A stretch of DNA of 23,507 nt from an uncultured Phycisphaerales bacterium (GTDB taxonomy: Bacteria; Planctomycetota; Phycisphaerae; WQYP01), in assembly GCA_903868035.1 (NCBI GenBank), contig CAIPTQ010000193.1:1-23507 (forward strand). The letters run 5' to 3'. The position numbers and the translations under genes were made by a program. Under the pieces are notes generated by a model that had not been told where the DNA came from, ran no database searches, and saw only the letters and a list, made by a program, of their open reading frames with translations. Position 1 is the first letter of the stretch. The number at the start of each line of letters is the position of its first letter. Positions 1-6,900 of the stretch are shown piece by piece.

Positions 1-130
1 CGTGGGCGAGGCCGGCGGCGAGGTTGCCCATTTCGGCGAGTTGCTGGAGGCGCCGGAGGCGTTCGGCCTCGCGGCGGATTTTGCGGGGGCGGGGTGGGGT
101 GCCGGGGGAGGATGAGGGGGGTTGGGACAT
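1..130 (-). CDS. Sensor histidine kinase, N-terminal fragment (runs off the left edge)
   Basis: Reading the minus strand from an ATG at 130 gives 43 codons that end in LAEMGNLAAGLAH at the window edge. This is the H-box of a HisKA dimerisation domain, with the phospho-accepting His as residue 43. Only about 30 residues precede it: a Pro/Ser-rich start (MSQPPSSSPGTPPRPRK), then a charged helix (REAERLRRLQQ). The kinase therefore seems to lack an N-terminal sensor or membrane domain, and may be cytoplasmic or sense through a partner. It lies 43 bp downstream of the symporter gene on the same strand, so the transporter could supply the signal. No Shine-Dalgarno site precedes the ATG; the upstream mRNA strand is pyrimidine-rich, with a TATACT hexamer 9 nt before the ATG. 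The family call rests on the H-box only; the catalytic ATPase part is outside the window. Confidence 0.75.
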   Translation of the reverse strand, partial: MSQPPSSSPGTPPRPRKIRREAERLRRLQQLAEMGNLAAGLAH

Positions 131-170
131 GGGGTATAGAGTATAGGGGGAAGGGGGAAGGGGGAAGGGG
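131..170. repeat. Short tandem repeats (GTATAGR and GGGGAAG units)
   Basis: The gap between the symporter and the kinase is filled by two copies of a GTATAG unit (GTATAGA GTATAGG), followed by about three copies of a GGGGAAG-like heptamer. Nothing here looks coding. On the minus strand the first unit also provides a TATACT hexamer at 140-145. Confidence 0.65.
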
Positions 171-173
171 AGG

Positions 174-2084
174 TTAGGGATTGGTGGTTTGGGGTTGGTG
201 GCGAAGAAGGTTACCCACCAACAGGGTAATGAATGCCAAGGGGATGGTTACGAGTGCGGGCTGGTTGAAGGGGAGGGGGGAGAGGCGGGCGGCGTCTACG
301 GGGGGGATGCCGTAGAGGTATTGGAAAGCGTCGGGGGTGAGGGCGATCCAGGCGGTGGAGGTGATCAGGCCAACGAGGATGGAGGGGGCGAGGACGCGGG
401 ATTTGGTATTTTTGGAGAAGAGCAACATGGCGAGGGCGGGGAGGAAGGCGGAGGCGGCGATGTTGCAGGCCCAGCCGACCAGGAAGGCGGCGTTGAACTC
501 GTGGAGGAGGGCGGCCAGCACGAGTACGGCGATGACGATGATGGTGGCGGAGCGCGAGGGGGAGGGCGATGTGCCGGCGCGTGCGGGGAGTAGAACACCC
601 AGGGCGCTTGTGGCCGCGGCCATGAGCCGGCGCAGCATGCCGATGAGCAGCGCCAGGCCCAGCGCGCAGACGAGCACCAGGGCGGGCTGGCCGAAAGAGC
701 CGGCGAGGAGGGGGAAAGTGCGATTGGAGTCGGCGGGGTCCAGGCATCCGGAGGCGAGGGCGCCCAGGCCCAGGAAGAGGGTGAGGAGGAAGATGCTGGC
801 GATGACGGCCATGGCCACGGCATTGCCGGCGGAGCGGGCGGGGAGCGTTTGACGGGGGGAGAGGGCGGGGAGGAGGGCGGAGCCGCAGGCCAGGGCGAGC
901 ATGAGGGAGATGAAGTTGAGGCGGTCCCACCAGCCGCCCGTGCCGAGGTTGGGGAAGAGGCCGGGCATGCGGCCGGGTAGGAGGAAATCCCCGCCGTAGA
1001 CGACGCGCGGGTAATAGATGGTGTGGGTGCCGGTATCATCCACGACGGTATCGGCATGCGGTTCGGCCAGGTTGGATTCCTGCAGGGCGGCCAGATAGGC
1101 GAGGGGGCCGGCGGGGTGCAAGGCTGGCAGGGCCTGGGGCAGGCGGGCGATGAAGCCGGCCGGACGCAGCTCATGGGCGGGGTCGGGGGGAAGGTTGTTC
1201 ACGAGGCGGCGGCCCTCCGGGGTGAGGGTGAGGAGCTGGCATTCGGTGAAGACGGCGGCGTTCCATGCAAGCGCGAGGCGCTGCATGTAGACGAAGTGCC
1301 AGAGGGTGAGGGAGCCGTCCTGATGGCGGACGCGGGCGAAACAGCGGTCGGCCCATGGTCCGGTGTTGGGCAGGAGGGTGTCGGTGGGGGCGAGCTGGGC
1401 GCGGAACTCGGCGGTGGAGAGGATGCGGGGTAGTGGGGAGGCGGCGTCCGAATTTGCGGTGAGGCCGCGATGGAGAAGGGCGCTGGTGAGGGTGCCGCAG
1501 GCGAGGAGCATGAGGATACCCTGGACGGCGGCGACGAGGCGTGCGTTGGGCTGTGCCGGGGTGTTGTTCAGGAGCAGGGCCAGGAGGAGGGCGATGGCCC
1601 CGGCGACGAGGGGGGGCGAGCGCAGGGCGGAGGTGACAGGGGTGCCGAGCATGGGGGTGAGGAGGGCGCCGGCGGCGAGAATTTCGGCGGTGAGCAGGAG
1701 GAGGGAGATGATGAGGGTGGCGGCGGCGGCGGCGGAGTACACGGCGGGGGTGGGAAAGCGGGCGTACAGGGCCTGGGGGAGGGTGGGGCCGAACTGCGCC
1801 AGGGGCGGGGCGACGACCAGCAGGGCGGCGAAGGCGCCGGCGACAAAGCCGATGGCATAGAGGAAGCCATCATAGCCGTAGAAGGCGATGAGGCCGCAGG
1901 TTCCCAGGAGCATGGCGCCGGAGAGGAGTTCTGTGCCCCGGGCCAGGCCGGGGAGGAACCAGGGGGCGTGGGGAGGAGTAGTGGGCGGCGTGCGGCGGGC
2001 GAGGTAGAACGCGGCGACCACGCCAGCGCCCACCAGCAGCCAGAACACGGTGATCGCCATGGGGGTGGCGGGGTGGAACATCAA
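174..2084 (-). CDS. Sodium:solute symporter (SSS family, ActP/VC_2705-like)
   Basis: A 636-residue polytopic membrane protein with about twelve or more hydrophobic segments. The order fits the solute:sodium symporter (LeuT-fold) family, closest in style to cation/acetate symporters: an early GYDGFLYAIGFVAG segment, a later ARSAGNAVAMAV segment, and a C-terminal run of three or four helices. A soluble insertion of roughly 150 residues (about 215-370) interrupts the helices and includes the aromatic-rich stretch RVRHQDGSLTLWHFVYMQRL; ActP-like VC_2705 members also carry a loop in this region. The likely job is Na+-driven uptake of a small organic acid, but the substrate cannot be read from the sequence. 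It follows a small membrane protein gene (31 bp gap) and precedes a histidine kinase, so all three are probably one transcript. Codon third positions are strongly G/C, like the neighbours. Confidence 0.8.
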   Translation of the reverse strand: MMFHPATPMAITVFWLLVGAGVVAAFYLARRTPPTTPPHAPWFLPGLARGTELLSGAMLLGTCGLIAFYGYDGFLYAIGFVAGAFAALLVVAPPLAQFGPTLPQALYARFPTPAVYSAAAAATLIISLLLLTAEILAAGALLTPMLGTPVTSALRSPPLVAGAIALLLALLLNNTPAQPNARLVAAVQGILMLLACGTLTSALLHRGLTANSDAASPLPRILSTAEFRAQLAPTDTLLPNTGPWADRCFARVRHQDGSLTLWHFVYMQRLALAWNAAVFTECQLLTLTPEGRRLVNNLPPDPAHELRPAGFIARLPQALPALHPAGPLAYLAALQESNLAEPHADTVVDDTGTHTIYYPRVVYGGDFLLPGRMPGLFPNLGTGGWWDRLNFISLMLALACGSALLPALSPRQTLPARSAGNAVAMAVIASIFLLTLFLGLGALASGCLDPADSNRTFPLLAGSFGQPALVLVCALGLALLIGMLRRLMAAATSALGVLLPARAGTSPSPSRSATIIVIAVLVLAALLHEFNAAFLVGWACNIAASAFLPALAMLLFSKNTKSRVLAPSILVGLITSTAWIALTPDAFQYLYGIPPVDAARLSPLPFNQPALVTIPLAFITLLVGNLLRHQPQTTNP

Positions 2085-2115
2085 ACGACTCTCCCGGGGG
2101 TTGGGGCCAAGGCGG

Positions 2116-2310
2116 TCAAGGCCGCCGGGGGAAGTGTATCACCGCCAGGAGGATGGCACCAAGGATAAGCCCGAGGCCGAGGATCAGGGCGAGATTCAAT
2201 TCCCCCAGCCAGGCGGCGGGAGCGCCCTGGAGGGTGCGGCCCATGACGTGGGGGAGGGCGACGTGCAGGCCGACGAAGCCGCAGAAGAGGAGGGCGTAAA
2301 AGCGAAGCAT
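2116..2310 (-). CDS. Small two-helix membrane protein (DUF485/DUF4212-like symporter partner)
   Basis: A 64-residue protein starting MLRFYALLFCGFVG. It has two hydrophobic helices (about residues 3-20 and 38-57) and a short basic tail (HFPRRP). Small proteins of this shape (DUF485, DUF4212) are commonly encoded just before ActP-like symporters. The assignment here rests on size, topology and position rather than a sequence motif. The start at 2310 is chosen because GGAGG lies 5 nt upstream. A longer frame to 2394 exists, but its extra 28 residues look non-coding and have no ribosome site. It is the first gene of the symporter/kinase operon. The promoter must lie between here and the divergent toxin gene, but no clear boxes were found on this strand. 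Confidence 0.7.
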   Translation of the reverse strand: MLRFYALLFCGFVGLHVALPHVMGRTLQGAPAAWLGELNLALILGLGLILGAILLAVIHFPRRP

Positions 2311-2387
2311 AGAAACCTCCGGAGGAGAGCGCCCATCCGACTTGCCACTTGGCACCGACCGTACCAGCGTACCCGGCAAGCCGACAC

Positions 2388-2423
2388 TTGTCATGAGATA
2401 CCGAGTATACTAGAATACTGTGT
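2388..2423 (+). promoter_or_regulatory. Promoter and likely autoregulatory operator of the toxin-antitoxin operon
   Basis: TTGTCA (2388-2393) and TAGAAT (2411-2416) are spaced by 17 bp. The -10 box ends 7 nt before the toxin ATG, so the transcript is probably leaderless. An inverted repeat, AGTAT-N6-ATACT (2404-2419), overlaps the -10 box. That is where a HigA-type antitoxin would be expected to bind to repress its own operon. The operator role is inferred. Confidence 0.6.
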
Positions 2424-2764
2424 ATGCGGTTGATCCTGGTTCAGCTTACCATGTTCTCGTCGAAGTGGTCGAGGCTGGGATTGTCCGATGACGATCTCCT
2501 GGCGCTCGAAGGACTCTTACTCGCGCAACCGGATGCCGGCGTCGTTATCCCCGGCACCGGCGGTTTGCGGAAGATACGGTTTGCCCCGCCAGCATGGCAT
2601 ACGGCAAACGCGGAGCCGCACGCGTGATCTATGCGTTCTTCGCCTCCGTAGACGTGGTCTATCTTTTTACGCTCTATGGCAAGAATGAGCAGACTGACCT
2701 GACCCCCGACGAAAAGAAAATCTACCGTCAGGTGCTGGAACGCCTTCGCGGCAGATACCAATGA
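2424..2764 (+). pseudogene. higB: HigB/RelE-type mRNA interferase toxin, frameshifted
   Basis: The first frame (2424-2627) encodes MRLILVQLTMFSSKWSRLGL, continues to VVIPGTGGLRKIRFAP, and then runs into unrelated residues and a stop. The second frame resumes the family pattern at ASMAYGKRGAARVIYAFF and continues through VVYLFTLYGKNEQTDLTPDE to a TGA at 2762-2764. Together they match a HigB-2/RelE-like toxin. The IPGTGGLRK, GKRG-ARVIY and YGKNEQ-DLTP blocks are family hallmarks. Adding one C to the CCCC run at 2584-2587 restores a single 113-residue protein. The cause may be a real loss-of-function mutation, a programmed shift or an assembly error. The start at 2424 fits the family N-terminus and the promoter position. 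Its stop region overlaps an ATG at 2761 (ATGA), so it is coupled to the antitoxin. Confidence 0.75.
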
Positions 2765-2778
2765 AAGGAGTTGCCCCC

Positions 2779-3138
2779 ATGTCCGACCGAATGAAAAATG
2801 GCCGCCATCCGCCGCGCGTGGCCGATGAGATCATGGCGGGCATGCGCGAACTGGAACGCATGATGGATGAAGGCAAAGCACCCGAGGACTTGTTCACCGT
2901 CAAAACCGTGATCGTGCCCGATCCCACGCCCTACCACGCCCGGAAAATCCGCGCCCTGCGCGAATCGCTGGGCGTCAGCCAGGCGGTGTTCGCCTCCCTG
3001 TTGGGCGTATCCACCATCCTCGTGAAATCCTGGGAACGCAACGCCCGGGAACCGAGCATGCTGGCGCGCCGGCTGCTCGACACCATCAAAGCCGACCCCT
3101 CACGCTGGCTGACCACCGTGCGCAAAACGGCGGCCTAG
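2779..3138 (+). CDS. higA: HigA-type antitoxin, XRE-family HTH regulator
   Basis: A 119-residue protein with a helical N-terminal half (ADEIMAGMRELERMMDEGK, the likely toxin-binding part). Its C-terminal helix-turn-helix reads IRALRESLGVSQAVFASLLGVS and continues to VKSWERNAREPSMLARRLL. The SQAVFASLLGVS turn and the W-E-x-N-x-R-E-P block are typical of HigA/YiaG-like XRE proteins. The start at 2779 is preferred because AAAGGAG lies 8 nt before it; another in-frame ATG at 2761 overlaps the toxin stop and has no ribosome site. It should neutralise HigB and repress the operon through the repeat at 2404-2419. It looks intact although its toxin is broken. Its TAG abuts the murI stop codon, converging from the other strand. 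Confidence 0.85.
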   Translation: MSDRMKNGRHPPRVADEIMAGMRELERMMDEGKAPEDLFTVKTVIVPDPTPYHARKIRALRESLGVSQAVFASLLGVSTILVKSWERNAREPSMLARRLLDTIKADPSRWLTTVRKTAA

Positions 3139-4029
3139 CTAAATGCGCTCCAGCATCTCCGCCGTCACCAGAATGGGCTGCCCCACCGGCGCTCCCAGGA
3201 AGCGCGTCGCCAGCCGTTCGAAGCGCTGACCCTGGTCGGTCACGTAACAACTCAACCGTCCACGTCCGGCACCGGTGGCGCGCGCTCCCATGGCCGCAAG
3301 TTGCCGCTCCACGGCCAGGGCGGTTTGGCGGGCGGAGTCGATCAGCGCCACGTGTTCGCCCAAGGTATCCTGGATGGCGCCGGCCAGCAGGGGGTAGTGG
3401 GTGCAGCCGAGGATGAGTGCGGACACATCGAGTTCCAGGAACGGCGTGAGGTATTCCCGGAGCACGAGGCCGACGATCAAATCCGAATTCTCGCGTCCCT
3501 CCTCGATGAGCGGCACAAGCAGGGGGCAGGCCCGCCCGACGACCTGGACCGCCGGGTCCAGCGCGCCGATCGCCGCCGGATAGGCCCCGGAGGCGATCGT
3601 CGCCTCCGTCGCGATCAACCCGATCCGCCGTTCATTGGCTGGCCGCGCGCCGGCCACATCCACTGCCGCCCGCGCGCCGGGCTCCAGCACGCCGATGACC
3701 GGCACGGCGAAATCGCCGCGCAGTTTGTCGAGCGCCAGGGCCGAGGCGGTGTTGCACGCGACCACCATGAGCTTGGGCCGCAGGGACTGCAGGAACCGCA
3801 GGCACTGGCGGGAGAACTGATACACCGTGGCCGGGCTTTTGGTGCCGTAAGGCAGGCGCGCGGTGTCCCCGAAGTAAGCGAGGGATTCGGCCGGCAGCAA
3901 TTCGCGGAGCGCCTTGGCCACGGTTAAGCCGCCGAGGCCCGAATCAAACAGCGCGATCGGGGCGGACGGGGAGGGAGATGTGCGATTTTTGATCTTAGAT
4001 GTGCGAGGGGTGTTTTTCGCGTGCGCCAT
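3139..4029 (-). CDS. murI: Glutamate racemase
   Basis: Interconverts L- and D-glutamate in the cytoplasm, supplying D-Glu for peptidoglycan stem peptides. It is a cofactor-independent two-cysteine racemase. Visible family blocks, numbered from the ATG at 4029, are IALFDSGLGGLTV (catalytic-base Asp about 29), YFGDTARLPYG, VVACNTASALAL (catalytic Cys about 92), and LGCTHYPLL (second catalytic Cys and His, about 205-210). At 296 residues it is slightly longer than usual because about 24 low-complexity residues precede the core. A TTG-started extension to 4092 adds 21 residues but has no ribosome site and is not favoured. It lies 93 bp downstream of argD on the same strand and may share its transcript. 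Confidence 0.93.
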   Translation of the reverse strand: MAHAKNTPRTSKIKNRTSPSPSAPIALFDSGLGGLTVAKALRELLPAESLAYFGDTARLPYGTKSPATVYQFSRQCLRFLQSLRPKLMVVACNTASALALDKLRGDFAVPVIGVLEPGARAAVDVAGARPANERRIGLIATEATIASGAYPAAIGALDPAVQVVGRACPLLVPLIEEGRENSDLIVGLVLREYLTPFLELDVSALILGCTHYPLLAGAIQDTLGEHVALIDSARQTALAVERQLAAMGARATGAGRGRLSCYVTDQGQRFERLATRFLGAPVGQPILVTAEMLERI

Positions 4030-4122
4030 GCCGGGGTGTTCCCAAAGGGACCGCTTTTCCACAAGGCTAACGGATTGCGGCGTTTTGTCCAAGGGGGTCA
4101 GGGGGGGGCCAGGCGGGCGGCC

Positions 4123-5316
4123 TCACAGCTCCGCCAGCACGGTTTCCAAGATATCCAAACCCCGCATGGCCAGTTCCTCCGGCACCGTCAGGGCGGGCGC
4201 CAGGCGCACCACATGCTTGTGCGTCACGTTGATCACCAGCCCCCGCGCCAGTGCCGCGGGCACCAGGGCCGTGGCGTCCGCCGGGGTGAGTTCAATTCCC
4301 AGCATCAATCCCCGGCCCCGGACCTCCTTGATCTTGCCGGCGGCCGCCGGGCCGAATGCGCCGATCCGTTGCACAATTTTCGTCCCCAGTTCGGCGGCCC
4401 GCTCCGACAAATTCTCCCGCTCGATCACCTCGAGCACGGCGGCCCCCGCCGCCGCGCAGATCGGGTTGCCGCCCAGCGTGCAGCCGTGGGTGCCCGGCTT
4501 GAAAAATGCCGCCCGCTCGGGCACGGCGAACATGCAGCCCACCGGCAGGCCGCCGCCGAGGGCCTTGCCCAGCGTCATCATGTCCGGCACGATGCCGGCG
4601 TACTGGTGGCAAAACGCCTTGCCGGTCCGGCCGCATCCCGTCCACACCTCATCGACGATCAGCGCCAGCTTGTGCCGGTCGCAAATCTCGCGCACGCCCC
4701 GCAGGAACCCCGCCGACGGCATATTAATTCCGCTTTCCCCCTGGATCGACTCGGTGATCACGGCGCACGTTTCGGCATCCACCGCCGCCTCCAGCGCCCC
4801 CAAATCGTCGAAGGGCACATTCACAAACCCCGGCACCAGCGGGAAAAACCCCTGCTGGTACTCCAGGGTCGGCGTGGCCGACAGCGCCCCCATGGTCCGC
4901 CCGTGAAATCCCTGCCGCATCGAGATCACCTTGTACCGCCCCGCGCCGCCGAGCACGGCGCTGATCCGCGCGAGCTTGATCGCCGCCTCGTTGGCTTCCG
5001 CGCCGGAATGGCAGAAAAACGCCCGCCCGTCGAAGGCCAGGCGCTGGAGGCTCTCGGCCAGGCGGATCTGGGGCGCGGCATAAAACTGGTTGCCCACCGC
5101 CCAGAGCGCCCCGGCCTGCCGCGTCACCGCCGCCACGAGCGCCGGATGGGCATGCCCGAGGATCGTCCCCCCGAAACCCGCAAACATATCAATATATTCC
5201 TTCCCGTCCGCGTCCCACACCCGCGACCCCTCCCCGCGCACCAGCACCGCCGGCAGCTTGCCGTAATTCAAAACCATGGCCGCCTGATGCCGCTGGATGT
5301 ATTCCTGATTGTTCAT
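4123..5316 (-). CDS. argD: Class III PLP aminotransferase, acetylornithine aminotransferase-like
   Basis: A 397-residue fold-type I aminotransferase. ArgD converts N-acetylglutamate semialdehyde to N-acetylornithine in arginine synthesis, and often also serves as succinyl-diaminopimelate aminotransferase. Landmarks are VWDADGKEYIDMFAGFGG near the start, FCHSGAEANEAAIKLAR (PLP phosphate binding), GFHGRTMGALSAT, IVDEVWTGCGRTG (PLP-ring Asp), MTLGKALGGGLPVG with the Schiff-base Lys at about residue 251, and the C-terminal GRGLMLGIEL. The DEVWTGCGRTG block differs from the usual DEVQTGLGRTG, and no other arg gene is nearby, so an ornithine or GABA aminotransferase role stays possible. The start at 5316 gives the usual N-terminal length; GGAG lies about 12 nt upstream, which is rather far. 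A longer frame to 5397 crosses a terminator hairpin and was rejected. Confidence 0.85.
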   Translation of the reverse strand: MNNQEYIQRHQAAMVLNYGKLPAVLVRGEGSRVWDADGKEYIDMFAGFGGTILGHAHPALVAAVTRQAGALWAVGNQFYAAPQIRLAESLQRLAFDGRAFFCHSGAEANEAAIKLARISAVLGGAGRYKVISMRQGFHGRTMGALSATPTLEYQQGFFPLVPGFVNVPFDDLGALEAAVDAETCAVITESIQGESGINMPSAGFLRGVREICDRHKLALIVDEVWTGCGRTGKAFCHQYAGIVPDMMTLGKALGGGLPVGCMFAVPERAAFFKPGTHGCTLGGNPICAAAGAAVLEVIERENLSERAAELGTKIVQRIGAFGPAAAGKIKEVRGRGLMLGIELTPADATALVPAALARGLVINVTHKHVVRLAPALTVPEELAMRGLDILETVLAEL

Positions 5317-5331
5317 GGCGCGTACCGCTCC

Positions 5332-5358
5332 AAAAAAACGCACACCCCCGCACGGGGG
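5332..5358 (-). terminator. Probable intrinsic terminator ahead of argD
   Basis: On the minus strand, CCCCC-GTGC-GGGGG (5345-5358) forms a GC-only stem and is followed a few bases later by a run of seven T (5332-5338). It would end transcription coming from the 5439-7713 cassette. It lies between that cassette and the argD ATG, so argD would need its own start site or read-through. Confidence 0.6.
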
Positions 5359-5438
5359 CAAGTCCCGCAGAATAAAACATGCGCCGCCCGCCCACAAGCT
5401 GAGGAGCTGAATCTTTACGGATTAATACGGGGTGATGC

Positions 5439-6398
5439 TTATGCGGCCGCTGCGGCTTCGTTCAGCTTTACCGGGAAATTGAAGAGCGGATCCTGGTCGT
5501 GAATCATCTTCAATTCCCAGGTACGCGTGGGAACCCCTGCAAAATTGTGCAAAGTCGCAACTTTCAACAGAATATTCTCCGGCTGCGGATTCCAGAAATG
5601 ATTGGCCACGGCCTTGAACGGCTCCAAATGCTCGAAGGGCGCCACCGACTTCCGGAGGTTGTCGCCGGAGCCAATGTACAGCACCCGCGTATGCACCACT
5701 TTTTCGGCGAATAAAAATACCCCTTCTTCGTCCGGTACTTTGGCTAGTTCAAGCTGATCAAGCGTGGCGCAGAACCGTAATCGAGGTTTGTTCATTGCGC
5801 TTTCTATTCGTTCAATGTACTCTGGCTTGATACGCCGATTCTTGCGTATGTACAGTGCCGCGGTTACATAATCGAGGTGGCGTCCGCCGGGCTGAATTTT
5901 CTCACACAAGCCCACAAAATATGCCGCGGCGCCATCGTCCACCAGAAAATCATCGAGCGAACAATCGAACCGGTAACTCGTTTGCACGGAGGCAATCTCG
6001 GCGGCATGTAGGTACTCATGGGGCTTGGCGTCGGAGTCCCTGGTCGTTTCCCGAAGCGTAATCCCAAGATGTTTGCTTTTCCTGTAGGCGAGCAACCGCT
6101 TGGAAATGGCCTTGTCGCTTGCTTTCACGCCCAGTTGTCGGGTCCGCGCCAAAAATATTTTTTTTATCGCGGGCGAAGCCAGGACCACATCGGGTGCCAG
6201 GCCGTTCCGAACCTCTTCAAAGGCCTTGGCGATGGCCTTGTCTTCCTCCGGCATAACATGTTCGCGAGTTTCAGGTTTCAGGCTATCGGCAAGGGCAATC
6301 GTTTTTAAGGCGGAGAAATAGCCGAATCGTGGGCGTGATACCTGCGAAATCCGGGCCCCAACTTCCTTGGCCAGGGCAATGTGATTGATGTCGGTCAT
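5439..6398 (-). CDS. Unknown protein with GIY-YIG-nuclease-like C-terminus
   Basis: A 319-residue protein not recognised as a whole. The last 100 residues resemble a GIY-YIG endonuclease: EEGVFLF at about 223 stands for GIY, and VLYIGSGDNLRK at about 240 stands for YIG. A late WELKMIHDQDPLFNFPV block contains a Glu where the family has its metal ligand, followed by the common P-x-x-N-F-P end. The family's catalytic Arg spacing is not clearly kept, so activity is uncertain. The N-terminal 220 residues are helical and charged with no motif I recognise. The protein ends in five alanines. The ATG is 12 nt after the previous stop, with a weak AAGAAG site, indicating translational coupling to the 136-residue gene. 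Base composition is lower in GC than its neighbours, which hints at transfer. Likely a partner of the methylase, as nuclease or effector. Confidence 0.6.
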   Translation of the reverse strand: MTDINHIALAKEVGARISQVSRPRFGYFSALKTIALADSLKPETREHVMPEEDKAIAKAFEEVRNGLAPDVVLASPAIKKIFLARTRQLGVKASDKAISKRLLAYRKSKHLGITLRETTRDSDAKPHEYLHAAEIASVQTSYRFDCSLDDFLVDDGAAAYFVGLCEKIQPGGRHLDYVTAALYIRKNRRIKPEYIERIESAMNKPRLRFCATLDQLELAKVPDEEGVFLFAEKVVHTRVLYIGSGDNLRKSVAPFEHLEPFKAVANHFWNPQPENILLKVATLHNFAGVPTRTWELKMIHDQDPLFNFPVKLNEAAAAA

Positions 6399-6410
6399 GG
6401 TCGACTTCTT

Positions 6411-6821
6411 TTATTCAGTGCCGAAATCGAAGACTTCGTAAAACACGTCATTCACTACGACTCCTACACAGGCTTGGTTTGTCTTCCTTCCCATCCTTCG
6501 GCCGAATTCCAGCACCTTCTTGACGTTCGCTTCCGTGATAGTCGCTCGCGGCGCCAATGTCTGGATCATAATAGGCTTGTCCAGGAGCACCTTCTCTGCG
6601 TCGCGGTCATACCAACTTCCGAGAAGATTCACGAATCCAGTTGCGCCATTGAACAACCGGGCAAAAAGATCCATCGCTTCCGACGCCCATTGCTGCTGGT
6701 CCTTCAGTTCTTTTTCCTTTTTATCATGGCTCGGGATGTAAATGATCACGGAATCGCCAGACACCCCTTGATGAAAATCCGTGACTATTTGGTTGGCCAA
6801 GTCTTTTTCTTGAGCGGGCAT
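6411..6821 (-). CDS. Hypothetical protein of the methylase cassette
   Basis: A 136-residue soluble protein that I do not recognise. It has a charged middle (SHDKKEKELKDQQQWASEAM), a central FNGATGFVNLLGSWYDRD block and a beta-rich end (ACVGVVVNDVFYEVFDFG). No signal peptide or membrane helix is visible. The start is supported by GGAG about 7 nt upstream. It sits between the adenine methylase (79 bp gap) and the GIY-YIG-like gene (12 bp gap), all on the minus strand, and shares their lower GC content. Position suggests an accessory or specificity subunit, but nothing in the protein proves this. Confidence 0.65.
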   Translation of the reverse strand: MPAQEKDLANQIVTDFHQGVSGDSVIIYIPSHDKKEKELKDQQQWASEAMDLFARLFNGATGFVNLLGSWYDRDAEKVLLDKPIMIQTLAPRATITEANVKKVLEFGRRMGRKTNQACVGVVVNDVFYEVFDFGTE

Positions 6822-6900
6822 AATCTTCTCCGGCGTTCGAAAAGAATCGCAAACATGAACCTATTTAGCCTAACAGCTCGCGTGTCTGATGTCAAAAACC

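Noticed and set aside
189..2168. Several plus-strand frames opposite the symporter
   Set aside because: Gly/Glu- or Arg/Ala-rich shadow translations without motifs; the minus-strand symporter explains the region.
4030..4092. TTG-initiated longer form of MurI
   Set aside because: No ribosome site, and the extra residues are not part of the family.
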